This document shows, piece by piece, positions 19,083 through 28,981 of a stretch of DNA of 64,000 nucleotides. The translations under genes were made by a program, and so were the position numbers. Position 1 is the stretch's first letter. The number at the start of each line of letters is the position of its first letter. The notes under the pieces were generated by a model. The model was given only the letters and a program-made list of their open reading frames with translations. It ran no database searches and was not told where the DNA came from. The DNA is from Bacteroidales bacterium (lineage in GTDB: Bacteria > Bacteroidota > Bacteroidia > Bacteroidales > Rikenellaceae): contig CAJSYJ010000004.1 of NCBI GenBank assembly GCA_910574205.1, positions 186,001-250,000 of the forward strand, given 5' to 3'.

Positions 19083-20909
19083 TTATTCTGCATAGTAGTC
19101 GACCGCCTCGCCGTTGAGGATCGGGGCCTTCGTCACCACGTCGGCGGGCAGCGCTATTTCGAGGTTGCGCTCCGTAAGGACTATGGCTGCGGCGCGGTTC
19201 GACGTGTCGATATTGCTGCCCGTGCCTACGTCGGTATATACCTCCTGATCGACGCGCGTATACCACTGGCGCGTGTAGTACTCGCGGCCGGGCTTGTTCA
19301 TGGCCTCGTACTGGTTGGCCTCGGTGGCGTCGGGGTAGTCCTTGTTGTACTTCTCCCAGTTGAACACCCATATCTTGTCGCGATACATGGTGTTGATGTA
19401 GTCGAGAGCGGCCTGTGCCGAGAGATACGACAGGCGCTGTATGTCGAACCAGTTGATTCCCTCGAATGCGAACTCCTTGCGGCGCTCTTTAAGCAGGTCG
19501 GTGTAGCTCAGCGACTCCACCGTATAGCCGGCATCCGAGTCGCCTCCGCGGTTCAGCACCTCGTTTATGTAGCCTATGGCCTCGGCGTCGGTAAGCGTGG
19601 CCGAAAGGTCACCTGCCAGACACGCCTCGGCGTAGACGAAGTATACGTCGGCCGTGCGCAGCAGGTAGAGGTTGTTGGAGCCGTCCTGCATGGTGCCGAT
19701 GTTGACACCGCCGTTCGAGTTGATTATATACTTCTTGATATGCGCCAGACCCTCGTTCGGAGCCTCGGTCGTAAGGTCCGACGACGTGTTGCGGTATACG
19801 TATCCGCCTGAGAAGTCAACCTCTCCGTTGCCGTAGTAGTCGCTCTCGCCCACGGCCAGCGTGGGATATACGTCGCCCGACTGCATGTATGTCCAGCGGC
19901 GGCGTCCGTCGGCCGGATGCTCCTCGAAGGCCTCCTGCAACGACAGCGTGGGTGCCTTGCCCGCGCCCCAGCAGCTTACGCCGGTCAGCACGCCGTTGCG
20001 TCCCCACTCCACCGAGCGGCTGTTGCCGTAGCCGTAGCCGCCCGTGATGCACTGCACGGCGATAAGCGTCTCGGATGTGTTTTCGGGCGTTATCTCAAAC
20101 AGCTCCGAGAAGTTGCGGTGCAGCGCCGGACCGTTGGTAATTACCTCCTTGGCATAGCTCTTGGCCAGCTCGAAGTAGTCCTGCGTGTCGTCCTCGTATC
20201 CGCCGTTGTTCTTCTCGTAGCATGCCCGCGTGAGGCATACTTTGGCCATAAGACCCTTGGCCGACCAGCGGTCGACGCGGCCGCTCTCCGAATCCTGCTC
20301 GGGCAGCATCTCTATGGCGCGCTCCAAATCCTCGTATATGAAGCGGTAGAGCGAGCGCTGCGTGGCGCGCGGCACGTATATGTCCTGCGTGTTGCCCGAT
20401 GTGATGAGCTTCTCGGCGTCGGTTATTATAGGAACCTCGTGCCAGTACTCGGTCAGTATGTAGTATGCCAGCGCACGGAACAGATAGGCTTCGCCCAGTG
20501 CGTTCTCGATGACCTTTTCGGATACGCCGTTGGCGCGTGCCGCCTCGGGCATGTCGTGTATTACCGAGTTGGCGTAAGAGACCACGTTGTAGAGTCCCTG
20601 CCAGCCCGCGTTGGAATACTGGTTGTTGTCGGTTACGGTGTTCAGATAGAACTGACCCTCGTCCGAGTAGGTGTAGAACAGGTCGCCCGAGAGCATGTCG
20701 CCGCCCATGTACTGGAAGCGGCACGTGAAGTCGAACCATACCGAGCCGTAGAGCGATGCGGTGTTGGCGCGCACGGCCTCGGGGCTGTTGTAGTAATTCT
20801 CCTTTACCAGCGAGTCCTGAGGATCGACCGTAAGGAAGTTCTCGCAGCCGGTAGCCAGAAGCGCTGCCGATGCCGCTAATATCTTGAATATGTTTTTCAT
20901 CTTTTTCAT
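19083..20909 (-). CDS. SusD/RagB nutrient-uptake outer-membrane lipoprotein
   Basis: The lid protein of the SusC/SusD complex. It binds oligosaccharides and closes over the SusC barrel at the cell surface. The 608-residue precursor has a lipobox ending at C22 (LLATGC). It carries typical SusD features: CENFLTVDPQDS after the lipobox, YLFRALAYYILTEYWHEVPII (about 142-162) from the helical scaffold, and the C-terminal RRKEFAFEGINWFDIQRL. It lies 13 bp after SusC. Specificity for manno-oligosaccharides is inferred from the operon. Confidence 0.95.
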   Translation of the reverse strand: MKKMKNIFKILAASAALLATGCENFLTVDPQDSLVKENYYNSPEAVRANTASLYGSVWFDFTCRFQYMGGDMLSGDLFYTYSDEGQFYLNTVTDNNQYSNAGWQGLYNVVSYANSVIHDMPEAARANGVSEKVIENALGEAYLFRALAYYILTEYWHEVPIITDAEKLITSGNTQDIYVPRATQRSLYRFIYEDLERAIEMLPEQDSESGRVDRWSAKGLMAKVCLTRACYEKNNGGYEDDTQDYFELAKSYAKEVITNGPALHRNFSELFEITPENTSETLIAVQCITGGYGYGNSRSVEWGRNGVLTGVSCWGAGKAPTLSLQEAFEEHPADGRRRWTYMQSGDVYPTLAVGESDYYGNGEVDFSGGYVYRNTSSDLTTEAPNEGLAHIKKYIINSNGGVNIGTMQDGSNNLYLLRTADVYFVYAEACLAGDLSATLTDAEAIGYINEVLNRGGDSDAGYTVESLSYTDLLKERRKEFAFEGINWFDIQRLSYLSAQAALDYINTMYRDKIWVFNWEKYNKDYPDATEANQYEAMNKPGREYYTRQWYTRVDQEVYTDVGTGSNIDTSNRAAAIVLTERNLEIALPADVVTKAPILNGEAVDYYAE

Positions 20910-20922
20910 TGCTGACGGGGTA

Positions 20923-23900
20923 TTAGAAACCGATATTCAGACCGACGATATACATGCGGGGTGTCGGGTAGCGTCCCATATCGTAGTTCTGCATGCCTGC
21001 CGACTGGTTGAACGCACCGATCTCGGGGTCGTAGCCCGAGTAGTTGGTCCACGTGTAGAGGTTCTGCAACGTCACGTAGAGTTTCAGGCTCTGTATCGAG
21101 GCCTTCTGCAACCAGCGGCGCGGGAAGTTGTAGGCCAGCGTTACATTCTGTATGCGCAGATAGGTGCCGTCCTCCAACCAGCGGTCGCTCATGCGGCGGT
21201 TGCCGTTGATGTCGTTGGGGGCGAAGCGGGGCGCCACGGCCGTGGCCGGGTTGGCCAGATAGTCGTTGCCCAGCTCGTCGGTCGCGATCAGCGCGCGGTC
21301 GGCCATGCGTGCCGACTGGTTGTCCCACGAGCTGCTGAGCGACTCGACGCGGTAGCGTGCTATGTTGAGGATGTCGCCGCCGACAACGCCGTTCAGACCT
21401 ACGGTCAGCTCCCAGTTCTTATAGTTGAACGTGTTGGTCCAGCCGTAAGTGAAGTCGGGGTTGGGGTCGCCGATGATCGACTGGTCGGCCGCATCTATCG
21501 AGCCGCTGTCGTCGAGGTCCTTGAATTTGATATCGCCCGTATATACGCCGTTCATCTTGTTGTACAGGTTCTTGCCGGGGTTGTTGCCGTCCTCGACCTG
21601 CACGGCGTGCTGCAATACGTCCTCCTCGTTCTGGAAATAGCCCTCGGTCGTGTATCCGTAGAATACGCCTATGGGCTGGCCTACCTTGATGAGCGATGCG
21701 GTCTTGAACGCCGCTCCGAAGTATACGTCTACGCCGTTGTAGATGACCTGCGAGTCGTCGTTGAGGCCGAGCACCTCGTTGCGGTTGACCGATACGATGA
21801 TGTTCGAATTCCACGTGAAGTCGGGACGCTCTACCGGCACGAGGTTAAGCGCGATATCTACGCCGCGGTTGCGCACCTTGCCGATGTTGGCGTAGGGGGC
21901 TTGGATCTTGTTGCCCATGTACGAGGGCGTCGACACCTGCAACAGCAGATCTTTCGTGTCCTTCTGGTAGAGATCTACCGAGAGCGATATGCGGTTGTTT
22001 ATCATGCCGAAGTCTACACCCAGGTTGTACTGCTCCGATGCCTCCCATTTGAGGTTGGCATTGGAGATGTTCGAGGGTATGTACGACGAGTTGGCGCCGG
22101 GGAAGGGCGAGAGCATCGTCTGCATCGTCGATCCGTACTTGTACGTTCCGATGTTGTCGTTGCCCACCAGACCGTAGCCAAGACGCAGTTTCAGGTTCGA
22201 CAGCACCTCCGAGTCGCGCAGGAACTGCTCGTTGGAGATACGCCATGCGAAGGCCGCCGAGGGGAAGAAGCCCCACTTGTTGCTGGGGCCGAACTTCGAC
22301 GAGGCATCGGCGCGGAACGTAGCCGTCAGCAGGTAGCGCTCGTCGTAGTTGTAGTTGAGGCGGGCGAATGCCGATACCTTGGTCGTCTTGTCTTTCCAGC
22401 CGCTGTTCGAACCGAACACGCCGTCCGACGTGATGACCGTTATATCGTCGCTCGACAGACCCTGCTTGATGAGCGTCGTGCCGTCCCATGCGCTCTTCTG
22501 CGCCTCGAATCCGGCCATTACCGAGATGTTGTGCTTCTCGGCGAATGTCTTGTTATAGGTGGCGTATGCCTTCCATATCCAGAATATCGAGTGGTCGCGG
22601 CGGCTCATGATCTGGTTGATCTTGCTCGTGGCCTGACCGAAGTCGTAGCGCGGCATGAAGCTGTCGTTCTTGTTGTCCGACAGGTCGAAGCCGAACTCGG
22701 TGCGTATGTTCAGCCCCTCGACGGGATCGATTTGCAGATAGAAGTTGCCCATCGTGCGGTTGCGCGAGAGGGTGTTGGTCTGCGATTCGGCCTGCCACAG
22801 AGGGTTGTAGGCCGACGAAGCGTAGGTCGAGGTGGGTGTGGCGAACTCTCCGTTGAAGTCGTACACGGGCACCGAGGGCATCATCGACAGTGCGCCCATG
22901 ATTACGCCGTCGTTGCCGTCCTGACGCGTTATGGTCTCGTCGGTGTGGGTAAAGGCGAGCGAACCGCCTGCGCGCAGCCACTTGTTGATCTGGCCGTCGC
23001 CGTTGAAGCGGGCGTTGTAACGCTCGAATCCCGAGCCGTATATCGTACCGTCCTGCGACATGTAGCCTCCCGAGCCTGCGAACTGGAACTTGTCCGTACC
23101 GCCCGAGAACGACACCGAGTGCGAGTGCGTGAATGCCGTGCGGAATATCTCATCCTGCCAGTCGGTTCCGTCGCCCAGAATCGTGGGGTCGAGCAGCGAG
23201 TCGTCGACCTGTATCGAGGGATACATATCGGCTATCTCTTTCTGGAAACGGGCATACTGCGGCAGGTTCATCATCTCGATTTTTCTGCCCTGCTGCTGCC
23301 ATGCGGCATAGCCGTCGTAGTTGAGCTTCATCTGCCCCTTTTCGCCGCGGCGCGTGGTTATTATCACTACGCCGTTGGCGCCGGCCGAACCGTATATGGC
23401 CGTTGCCGAGGCATCCTTCAACACGTCCATCGACACGATGTCCGACGGAGCGATCGTCGAGAGGGGGTTGACCTTGGTCTGACCGCCCGTGCCGCCTGCC
23501 CAGTCGAAGCCGCCGATATCGTTGCCGTCGCCCGAGAAAGGTATGCCGTCGATCACGTACAGAGGCTCGTTGGACGAGGTAATCGACGAGGCGCCGCGCA
23601 CGCGGATCGAGGCCGCACCGCCCGGAGCGCCCGAGTTCTGCGTTACCTGCACGCCGGCCACGCGTCCCTGCAACATCTGGTCGGCATTGGTTATGGCCGA
23701 TGTTTTCAGCTTCTCGGCCGAGATCGATGCGATCGAACCGGTCAGGTCGGAGCGCTTCTGCACGCCGTAACCGACCACGACCACCTCGTCGATCGACTCG
23801 CTCTCTTCGGCCAGAGCCACGTCCACGACGGTCATGCTCTTGTTGACCTGTCTGGTCTCGTTCCTGTAACCGAGGAACGAGTACACGAGCGTCGCCTCGC

Positions 23901-24099
23901 CGGCCGAGCGTACCGTAATCGAGTACGTGCCGTCGATGTTGGTCGACACGCCGTTGCTGGTACCCTGCTCACTGATGCTGACACCCGGCATGGGTTGCCC
24001 GTCGGCGGCCGATGTCACCGTGCCGCTGATGCGATAACCCTGAGCCATCGCGGCTACGCTCAGAAAGAGCGCAACCACCGTTGATGTAAATTTGTTCAT
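20923..24099 (-). CDS. SusC/RagA TonB-dependent outer-membrane transporter
   Basis: Imports oligosaccharides across the outer membrane with energy from TonB. The 1058-residue precursor has a signal peptide (to about residue 20). A carboxypeptidase-regulatory-like domain (ISGTVTSAADGQPMPGVSI, about 24-100) follows, then the TonB box region, the plug (about 110-240, with RGASSIT and DGIPF) and a large beta barrel. It ends ...YIVGLNIGF, the usual C-terminal aromatic. The 104-bp gap to the upstream CE7 gene is the longest inside the operon before SusC, and could hold an internal promoter, but none is evident. It pairs with SusD, 13 bp downstream. Confidence 0.96.
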   Translation of the reverse strand: MNKFTSTVVALFLSVAAMAQGYRISGTVTSAADGQPMPGVSISEQGTSNGVSTNIDGTYSITVRSAGEATLVYSFLGYRNETRQVNKSMTVVDVALAEESESIDEVVVVGYGVQKRSDLTGSIASISAEKLKTSAITNADQMLQGRVAGVQVTQNSGAPGGAASIRVRGASSITSSNEPLYVIDGIPFSGDGNDIGGFDWAGGTGGQTKVNPLSTIAPSDIVSMDVLKDASATAIYGSAGANGVVIITTRRGEKGQMKLNYDGYAAWQQQGRKIEMMNLPQYARFQKEIADMYPSIQVDDSLLDPTILGDGTDWQDEIFRTAFTHSHSVSFSGGTDKFQFAGSGGYMSQDGTIYGSGFERYNARFNGDGQINKWLRAGGSLAFTHTDETITRQDGNDGVIMGALSMMPSVPVYDFNGEFATPTSTYASSAYNPLWQAESQTNTLSRNRTMGNFYLQIDPVEGLNIRTEFGFDLSDNKNDSFMPRYDFGQATSKINQIMSRRDHSIFWIWKAYATYNKTFAEKHNISVMAGFEAQKSAWDGTTLIKQGLSSDDITVITSDGVFGSNSGWKDKTTKVSAFARLNYNYDERYLLTATFRADASSKFGPSNKWGFFPSAAFAWRISNEQFLRDSEVLSNLKLRLGYGLVGNDNIGTYKYGSTMQTMLSPFPGANSSYIPSNISNANLKWEASEQYNLGVDFGMINNRISLSVDLYQKDTKDLLLQVSTPSYMGNKIQAPYANIGKVRNRGVDIALNLVPVERPDFTWNSNIIVSVNRNEVLGLNDDSQVIYNGVDVYFGAAFKTASLIKVGQPIGVFYGYTTEGYFQNEEDVLQHAVQVEDGNNPGKNLYNKMNGVYTGDIKFKDLDDSGSIDAADQSIIGDPNPDFTYGWTNTFNYKNWELTVGLNGVVGGDILNIARYRVESLSSSWDNQSARMADRALIATDELGNDYLANPATAVAPRFAPNDINGNRRMSDRWLEDGTYLRIQNVTLAYNFPRRWLQKASIQSLKLYVTLQNLYTWTNYSGYDPEIGAFNQSAGMQNYDMGRYPTPRMYIVGLNIGF

Positions 24100-24202
24100 A
24101 GGTGTAATTTTAGTTGTTTGGGATAATTTGTTTCATATTCTTGCGGTTGTGTTTGCTGTGTTTTGTCGATATGTGTGGTTTCGGATCGTCCGCCGGGCTG
24201 AC

Positions 24203-25453
24203 TCAGCGTGTCGTATGCTCGTCGAAAAACTCGCTGCGGGCGCGCCACCAGCCCTCCTCGCGCTCGACGTGGTGGCCGCTGCGGGGAAATACCTCCCAGC
24301 GCTTTGCCGTGCGTATGTTGTTGTATCCCGCGAAGTTGGTGTGCGGCGGACATACGTCGTCCTGCAAGCCGAAGCCCATCAGCACGGGGCACCGGATATG
24401 TTCGACGAAGTTCTTGACGTCGAAATACGACAGCATGCGGTAGAGGCTGTCCCGGTCTATGCCGCGGCGTGCGGCCTCCTCCATCACTGGTGCCTTCGGC
24501 CATTCGACGATCTCGAAATAATCCGGAAAATCCGACAGGAACGGCACGAAGGGTGCTGCGGCCGCTACACGGCTGTCGAGCGAGGCTGCCACCAGCGTCA
24601 GCGCACCGCCCTGCGAGCCGCCCTCGACGAATATGTTGCGCGGATCGGTCTGCGGACGGCTCGCGACGAAGTCTATCGCCCGCACGGCATCCATGAATGC
24701 GCCGCGGTAGTAGTATGCGTCGCGGCTGCCGAGGTTGTGGCGTATCCAGTCGCCGTAGCTGTTCGTGGGCTTGTTGAGCCCCTGCCCGCGGTGCGAGAGC
24801 ACGAACTCGGCCACGTCGCCGCGCGCGTCGGCCTCGGGGCAGTACGGCTCGGCACCGTAACCCATGTAGCACACTATGGCGGGCCACTGTCCGCGACCCT
24901 TGGGTACGACCCAGTATCCGCGTATGGTCTCTCCGCCCCACGAGCGCATCTCGACCGTATATACATCGCGCAGGCGTCCCGAGCGTGCGCGGTCGCGTTC
25001 GAGCCGGTATTCGGGAGCCACGGCGGCCAACTCGTCGAGCGTGCGCTGCCAGAATGGCCAGAAGTCGGCCTGCGCATCGCGCGGCGAGAGCACCTCGTCG
25101 GGTCTCACGCCGAAATTCCACGCCTCGCTCGTTTCGCTGTCGTCGAACAGCGTCGCGCGGTAGAATCCCGCCGGCAGCCCGCTCAGGCGGAACTGCACTG
25201 CCTCGGGCGCGCCGGCAGCGATAGAGTAGCTCTGGCTCATGGCGCATACGGCAGCACCCTTGTCCGTCTCCACCCTCAGCTCCACTACGCCCGTCGCCGG
25301 CTGCTCGCCGGCCGTAAGCATGATGTTGAAGAATACTTCGCTCTGGTATATCCAGTCCTGCGTGCATGCCACCTTGCTTTCGACCAGGCCGCGCGCACCG
25401 GCCGTGCCCGAGCAGCATGCGGCCAGAATCAATAAGTGTAACAAGCGTTTCAT
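24203..25453 (-). CDS. CE7-type acetyl esterase (acetylxylan esterase/cephalosporin-C deacetylase family)
   Basis: An alpha/beta hydrolase predicted to remove O-acetyl groups from the polysaccharide or its oligomers. The 416-residue precursor starts with a hydrophobic leader and a possible lipobox (LAAC, C13). Residues about 25-115 form an N-terminal beta-sandwich-like domain; the esterase domain follows. The triad is S280 in EGGSQGG, D365 in GLQDDVCPP, and a histidine in RSGHH (394-395). The RGQGLN (222-227) oxyanion-region motif of CE7 is present. In this operon the likely job is deacetylation of acetylated mannan; the substrate is inferred. Confidence 0.85.
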   Translation of the reverse strand: MKRLLHLLILAACCSGTAGARGLVESKVACTQDWIYQSEVFFNIMLTAGEQPATGVVELRVETDKGAAVCAMSQSYSIAAGAPEAVQFRLSGLPAGFYRATLFDDSETSEAWNFGVRPDEVLSPRDAQADFWPFWQRTLDELAAVAPEYRLERDRARSGRLRDVYTVEMRSWGGETIRGYWVVPKGRGQWPAIVCYMGYGAEPYCPEADARGDVAEFVLSHRGQGLNKPTNSYGDWIRHNLGSRDAYYYRGAFMDAVRAIDFVASRPQTDPRNIFVEGGSQGGALTLVAASLDSRVAAAAPFVPFLSDFPDYFEIVEWPKAPVMEEAARRGIDRDSLYRMLSYFDVKNFVEHIRCPVLMGFGLQDDVCPPHTNFAGYNNIRTAKRWEVFPRSGHHVEREEGWWRARSEFFDEHTTR

Positions 25454-25463
25454 ATCGTGTGTT

Positions 25464-26687
25464 TTATCTCTTGGGTGCGAGACGGTAGAGCACCACGTCG
25501 TGCGAGGGTACGGTTACCGTCTTGGCCTTTTTTGTCGTCCCCTCGGCCGACTTTTTACCTTCGACCCACAGGTTCTCTATCTCGTATGTCATGGTCGAGA
25601 AGTCGGTCGAGAGCTTCGATACCTCCTCGTCGGTCCAGTCGAAGCGCGGCCAGTCGATCGTATAGGTTATATCCTCCTTGCCGCGGTTCAGCAGGCAGAA
25701 TGCCCAGTGTCCCCCGGCGAGGGGTTTGAGCCATACTTCCAGATCGCCCTCGCGCATGAAGCGGTATCCCTGCACGCCCAGCGGGTCCTGATCGATGGCT
25801 ATCACGCGGCCGTTGAGCAGTATCGATAGCGTCTTGGGGTCGACCGTGCGTATGTCGTTGCCCAGTATGAGCGGTGCCGAGAGCATGCACCACATCGTGA
25901 AGTGCGCACGATCCTCGTTGTGTGTCAGTCCGTTGCCCACTTCGAGCATGTCGGGGTCGTTCCAGTGGCCGGGGCCGGCGTAACGCCTCAGACCGGCCGT
26001 CATGTCGAGGATGTGCATCACGCTCCATGCGCGCCACGTGCCGTGTTCGAGCACCTCGTCGAACGAGCACCATATATCGCCCGTCGTGCGCCACGAGTGC
26101 GCCACGTCGGCAGCCCACTCCCACGGTTTGTTGTCGCCCCACTCGCACATCGAGAATAGTATCGGGCGTCCGGCGGCATAGAGGGCGTCGCGCATCAGCG
26201 TGTAGGCACCGCGCGCGTTGATGTTCTCGGTCTCGCACCAGTCGTATTTGAGATAGTCTACGCCCCAGCGCGCATACTGCAAGGCGTCCTGATACTCGTG
26301 GCCGAACGAGCCGAGGCGTCCGCCGCAGGTGTGGCGTCCGGCGTCGGAGTATATGCCCAGCTTCAATCCGCGCTCGTGCACGTAGTCGGCCAGCGCGGCT
26401 ATGCCCGAGGGGAAGCGGTCGGCGTCGCACTGTATGAATCCGTCGGCATCGCGCTCCGCGGCGTGCCAGCAGTCGTCGAGGTTGATGTATACGTATCCTG
26501 CGGCGGCCAGACCCGTCTCCACCAGCGCATCGGCCGTCTCGCGCACCAGCTCCTCGTCGATGTCGCATGCGAATTTGTTCCACGAGTTCCAGCCCATTTG
26601 CGGCGTGAGCGCCAGCCCTTCGAACTTCTGCGCCTGGGCCGAGGCCATGCCTGCCGCGAGCGCCAGCGTCAATAACACTCTTTTCAT
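25464..26687 (-). CDS. GH27 alpha-galactosidase
   Basis: Removes alpha-1,6-galactosyl side groups from galactomannan. The 407-residue precursor has a signal peptide (to about residue 18), so it is periplasmic or exported. GH27 landmarks are TPQMGWNSWNKF (28-39), the nucleophile D149 in YLKYDWC, the acid/base D204 in RTTGDIW, and YAGPGHWNDPDML. A C-terminal beta-sandwich completes the normal GH27 length. It lies 10 bp before CE7 and 3 bp after the GH5 gene. Confidence 0.94.
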   Translation of the reverse strand: MKRVLLTLALAAGMASAQAQKFEGLALTPQMGWNSWNKFACDIDEELVRETADALVETGLAAAGYVYINLDDCWHAAERDADGFIQCDADRFPSGIAALADYVHERGLKLGIYSDAGRHTCGGRLGSFGHEYQDALQYARWGVDYLKYDWCETENINARGAYTLMRDALYAAGRPILFSMCEWGDNKPWEWAADVAHSWRTTGDIWCSFDEVLEHGTWRAWSVMHILDMTAGLRRYAGPGHWNDPDMLEVGNGLTHNEDRAHFTMWCMLSAPLILGNDIRTVDPKTLSILLNGRVIAIDQDPLGVQGYRFMREGDLEVWLKPLAGGHWAFCLLNRGKEDITYTIDWPRFDWTDEEVSKLSTDFSTMTYEIENLWVEGKKSAEGTTKKAKTVTVPSHDVVLYRLAPKR

Positions 26688-26690
26688 ACC

Positions 26691-27653
26691 TTATCTGTTT
26701 TCGTTCGTTTTCTGTTTGAGCGAGCTTATGACCAGCAGCGACCAGTCTTTCAGATCGTCTATGCCCCAGCCGCCTTCGGCCGGTGCCCCGTGGCGCAGCA
26801 TCGAACATGTCTCCACCTTGTCCGAAAGCGACCATGCGATCCAGCCTATGTCGTTGCGTTCGGCCCACTGCATCCAGCGTCCCCACCACTCGTAGTTTAC
26901 CTCGCCGCCACCGAGATGATCCATGGCTCCGCACTCCGATACGATCAGCGGCAGCCCCTTCGACAGGGCGTAGTCGCATCGCTCCATGTTCTCGGCACGG
27001 TGGGTGTCGGCGTAGAAGTGGAACGAGTATGCGATGTTGTCGTACCCCGTCAGCGGGTCGTCGGCCGCGATGTCGACGTCCTGGTCCCAGTGCGGAGAGC
27101 CTACTATGATGATGTTGTCGGGGTCTATCTCGCGTATCGCCGCTGCGACCCTCTCGGCGTATGCCTTGACTTCGCTCCACGTGTCGTTTTCGGGCTCGTT
27201 GTATATCTCGTATATCACATTGGCCTTGTCGCCCCAGCGGCGTGCCGCCTCGGTAAAGAAGCCGACGGCCTCCTCGGTGCGTATGTGGTGGCAGTGCCAG
27301 TCTATCACCACGTAGCAATCCTCCTCGATGCAGGCCTCGACGACGGTTTCGAGCGCACGCATAGCCCTTCGGGGGTTGGCCAGATAGCCGTCTCCCAGCT
27401 CTACGCTCACGGCAGCCCTTATCACGTCGGCTCCCCAGCTGCGGTGCAGCGTGCGGACTACGTCGGCATTGTAGTATCGGTCGGCGAAGTGGTGCCATGC
27501 CAGCGATACGCCGTGCAGCGGCCGCGGTTCGCCGCTTTCGGCGCCGACGATCTTGCCCGAGCGCACGGCCAGCGGCTCTGCGCCCATAATAGCGGTCGTG
27601 CCGGCGGACATTGCCGCCAGCAGAGCATACATATATATAATAAAGCGTTTCAT
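26691..27653 (-). CDS. GH5 endoglycanase (cellulase-like subfamily)
   Basis: A 320-residue GH5 enzyme with a signal peptide (to about residue 24). The catalytic residues are E153 in YEIYNEPEN (acid/base) and E240 in VSECGAMD (nucleophile). DWHCHH (118-123) and FYADTHR match the GH5_2 cellulase layout rather than GH5_7 mannanases. The likely activity is endo-beta-1,4-glucanase or glucomannanase, which would fit a glucomannan substrate; this is an inference. The ATG overlaps the upstream mannanase stop by 4 bp (27650-27653). The longer open frame upstream is a shadow of that mannanase. Confidence 0.85.
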   Translation of the reverse strand: MKRFIIYMYALLAAMSAGTTAIMGAEPLAVRSGKIVGAESGEPRPLHGVSLAWHHFADRYYNADVVRTLHRSWGADVIRAAVSVELGDGYLANPRRAMRALETVVEACIEEDCYVVIDWHCHHIRTEEAVGFFTEAARRWGDKANVIYEIYNEPENDTWSEVKAYAERVAAAIREIDPDNIIIVGSPHWDQDVDIAADDPLTGYDNIAYSFHFYADTHRAENMERCDYALSKGLPLIVSECGAMDHLGGGEVNYEWWGRWMQWAERNDIGWIAWSLSDKVETCSMLRHGAPAEGGWGIDDLKDWSLLVISSLKQKTNENR

Positions 27654-28981
27654 ATCTCGTCTTCGTTGTTTCGGTCTTTTTCGAGCTGTCGGTTGGCGCG
27701 TGCTATCGTGGCGAGGGTCGACTCGTCTGAGGCGAATACCGAATTGAGCCCCTGCTCCTCCTGCGCCGGGTCGCCCGTGTAGTCGTCGCCGCGCTGCCAG
27801 AAGATATGGTCGGAGGCCGGTTGCGCCTCGCCGCCCCAGCCCCAGATGTTGCAGCCGGCCAGTGCGCCCTGCCGGGCGGCTGCGCGGCATACGAGCGAGA
27901 ATAGATGTTCGTAGTAGGCGTCGCGGCATACGGTCGGGGTGCCGGGCGCGAATCGCATGCCGTCGCGCGGAAAGCCGAACTCCTCTATTACCAGCGGTTT
28001 GCCCAACTCGCCGGCCAGTGCCTCGTGTTGTGCTATGTAGTCGTCGGTAAGCCTTATGGCCTCGGCCAGCTCGGCCTCCATGCCTTCGGGCGTTATCCAG
28101 CCCCAGTTGTAGGGCCATATATGGCAGTTGACGTATGCGATTTCGGGAAGCTCGTGTATTCTGCGGCACAGCTCCATATCCTGCTCGCAGCCGTGCCGGC
28201 CCTCCGAGCCGGTAGATATCATGTGGTTGGGGTCGAGGCTGCGTATCAGACGCGCCGTGCGTTCGATCCACCCGGCGAAAGCCTCTTTGTTGGAGTCGGA
28301 GAATGCGCGGGGCTCGTTGCCGATCTGCCACGAGAATATGGCCGGATCGTCCGCGTATGCCGTTCCGGTGTAACGGTTGGTGCGCGAGAGGATGAAGCGG
28401 ACGTGGTCGTCGAATAGGCGTTGCGCCTCGTCCGAGCGGATGAACTCCTCGGCGTATGCCATGTATGCCGGCCAGCCGTCGATGCTCGGCACAGGCGCCT
28501 TGTCGCCGCGCGCCCACGCCAGATACTGCGTATAGCCGCCGCTCCACTCCCACGAGTTGTTCAGGTAGAGCACGGCCGTCATGTTGCGCCGTCCGAGCTC
28601 GGCCATGAGGTAGTCCAGTCCGTCGAGCAGCGCATCGTCGTATACGCCCGGTGCGGTCTGCAATGTCGGCTCGACCTTCGAGGGGATGCCGCGCTCGCCG
28701 TCGGCGCCGACGAGTATGCGCAGATTGTCGATGCCTACGTGCTGCATCGCGTCCAGCTCGCGCGCGAGGCGTTCGCGGTCGCCGCCCTCGCCCGTTGAGG
28801 CGAGTATTGCGCCGTACCAGAAGTTGGCGCCTATGAAGCGATAGGGCTTCGAGTCGCGGACGAAGTGCCCGTCGACGACGCAGGCGAAGCTGTTCCCGCT
28901 ATTTTTGCGGGGGGGGGTATTCGTGCAGCCGACAGCCGCGAGGGCGGCGATTGCAACGGCTATGAGTGTCAGACGTTTCAA
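27650..28981 (-). CDS. GH5_7 endo-beta-1,4-mannanase, lipoprotein
   Basis: First gene of the mannan operon. The 443-residue precursor has a lipobox ending at C19 (LAAVGC), so it is membrane-anchored, probably at the surface. GH5 catalytic glutamates are E223 in WQIGNEPRAF and E334 in IEEFGFPRD. GH5_7 features include GANFWYG (51-57), YLNNSWEWSGG (139-149) and HIWPYNWGW (287-295). It precedes the GH5 glycanase with a 4-bp overlap. Transcription is expected from the shared region 28982-29300, where a TAATTTTG box is at 29074-29081. Confidence 0.93.
   Translation of the reverse strand: MKRLTLIAVAIAALAAVGCTNTPPRKNSGNSFACVVDGHFVRDSKPYRFIGANFWYGAILASTGEGGDRERLARELDAMQHVGIDNLRILVGADGERGIPSKVEPTLQTAPGVYDDALLDGLDYLMAELGRRNMTAVLYLNNSWEWSGGYTQYLAWARGDKAPVPSIDGWPAYMAYAEEFIRSDEAQRLFDDHVRFILSRTNRYTGTAYADDPAIFSWQIGNEPRAFSDSNKEAFAGWIERTARLIRSLDPNHMISTGSEGRHGCEQDMELCRRIHELPEIAYVNCHIWPYNWGWITPEGMEAELAEAIRLTDDYIAQHEALAGELGKPLVIEEFGFPRDGMRFAPGTPTVCRDAYYEHLFSLVCRAAARQGALAGCNIWGWGGEAQPASDHIFWQRGDDYTGDPAQEEQGLNSVFASDESTLATIARANRQLEKDRNNEDEI

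Noticed and set aside
24100..24202. Internal promoter before SusC
   Set aside because: The 103-bp gap has no TAnnTTTG box on the minus strand with a suitable TTG; left as part of the operon.
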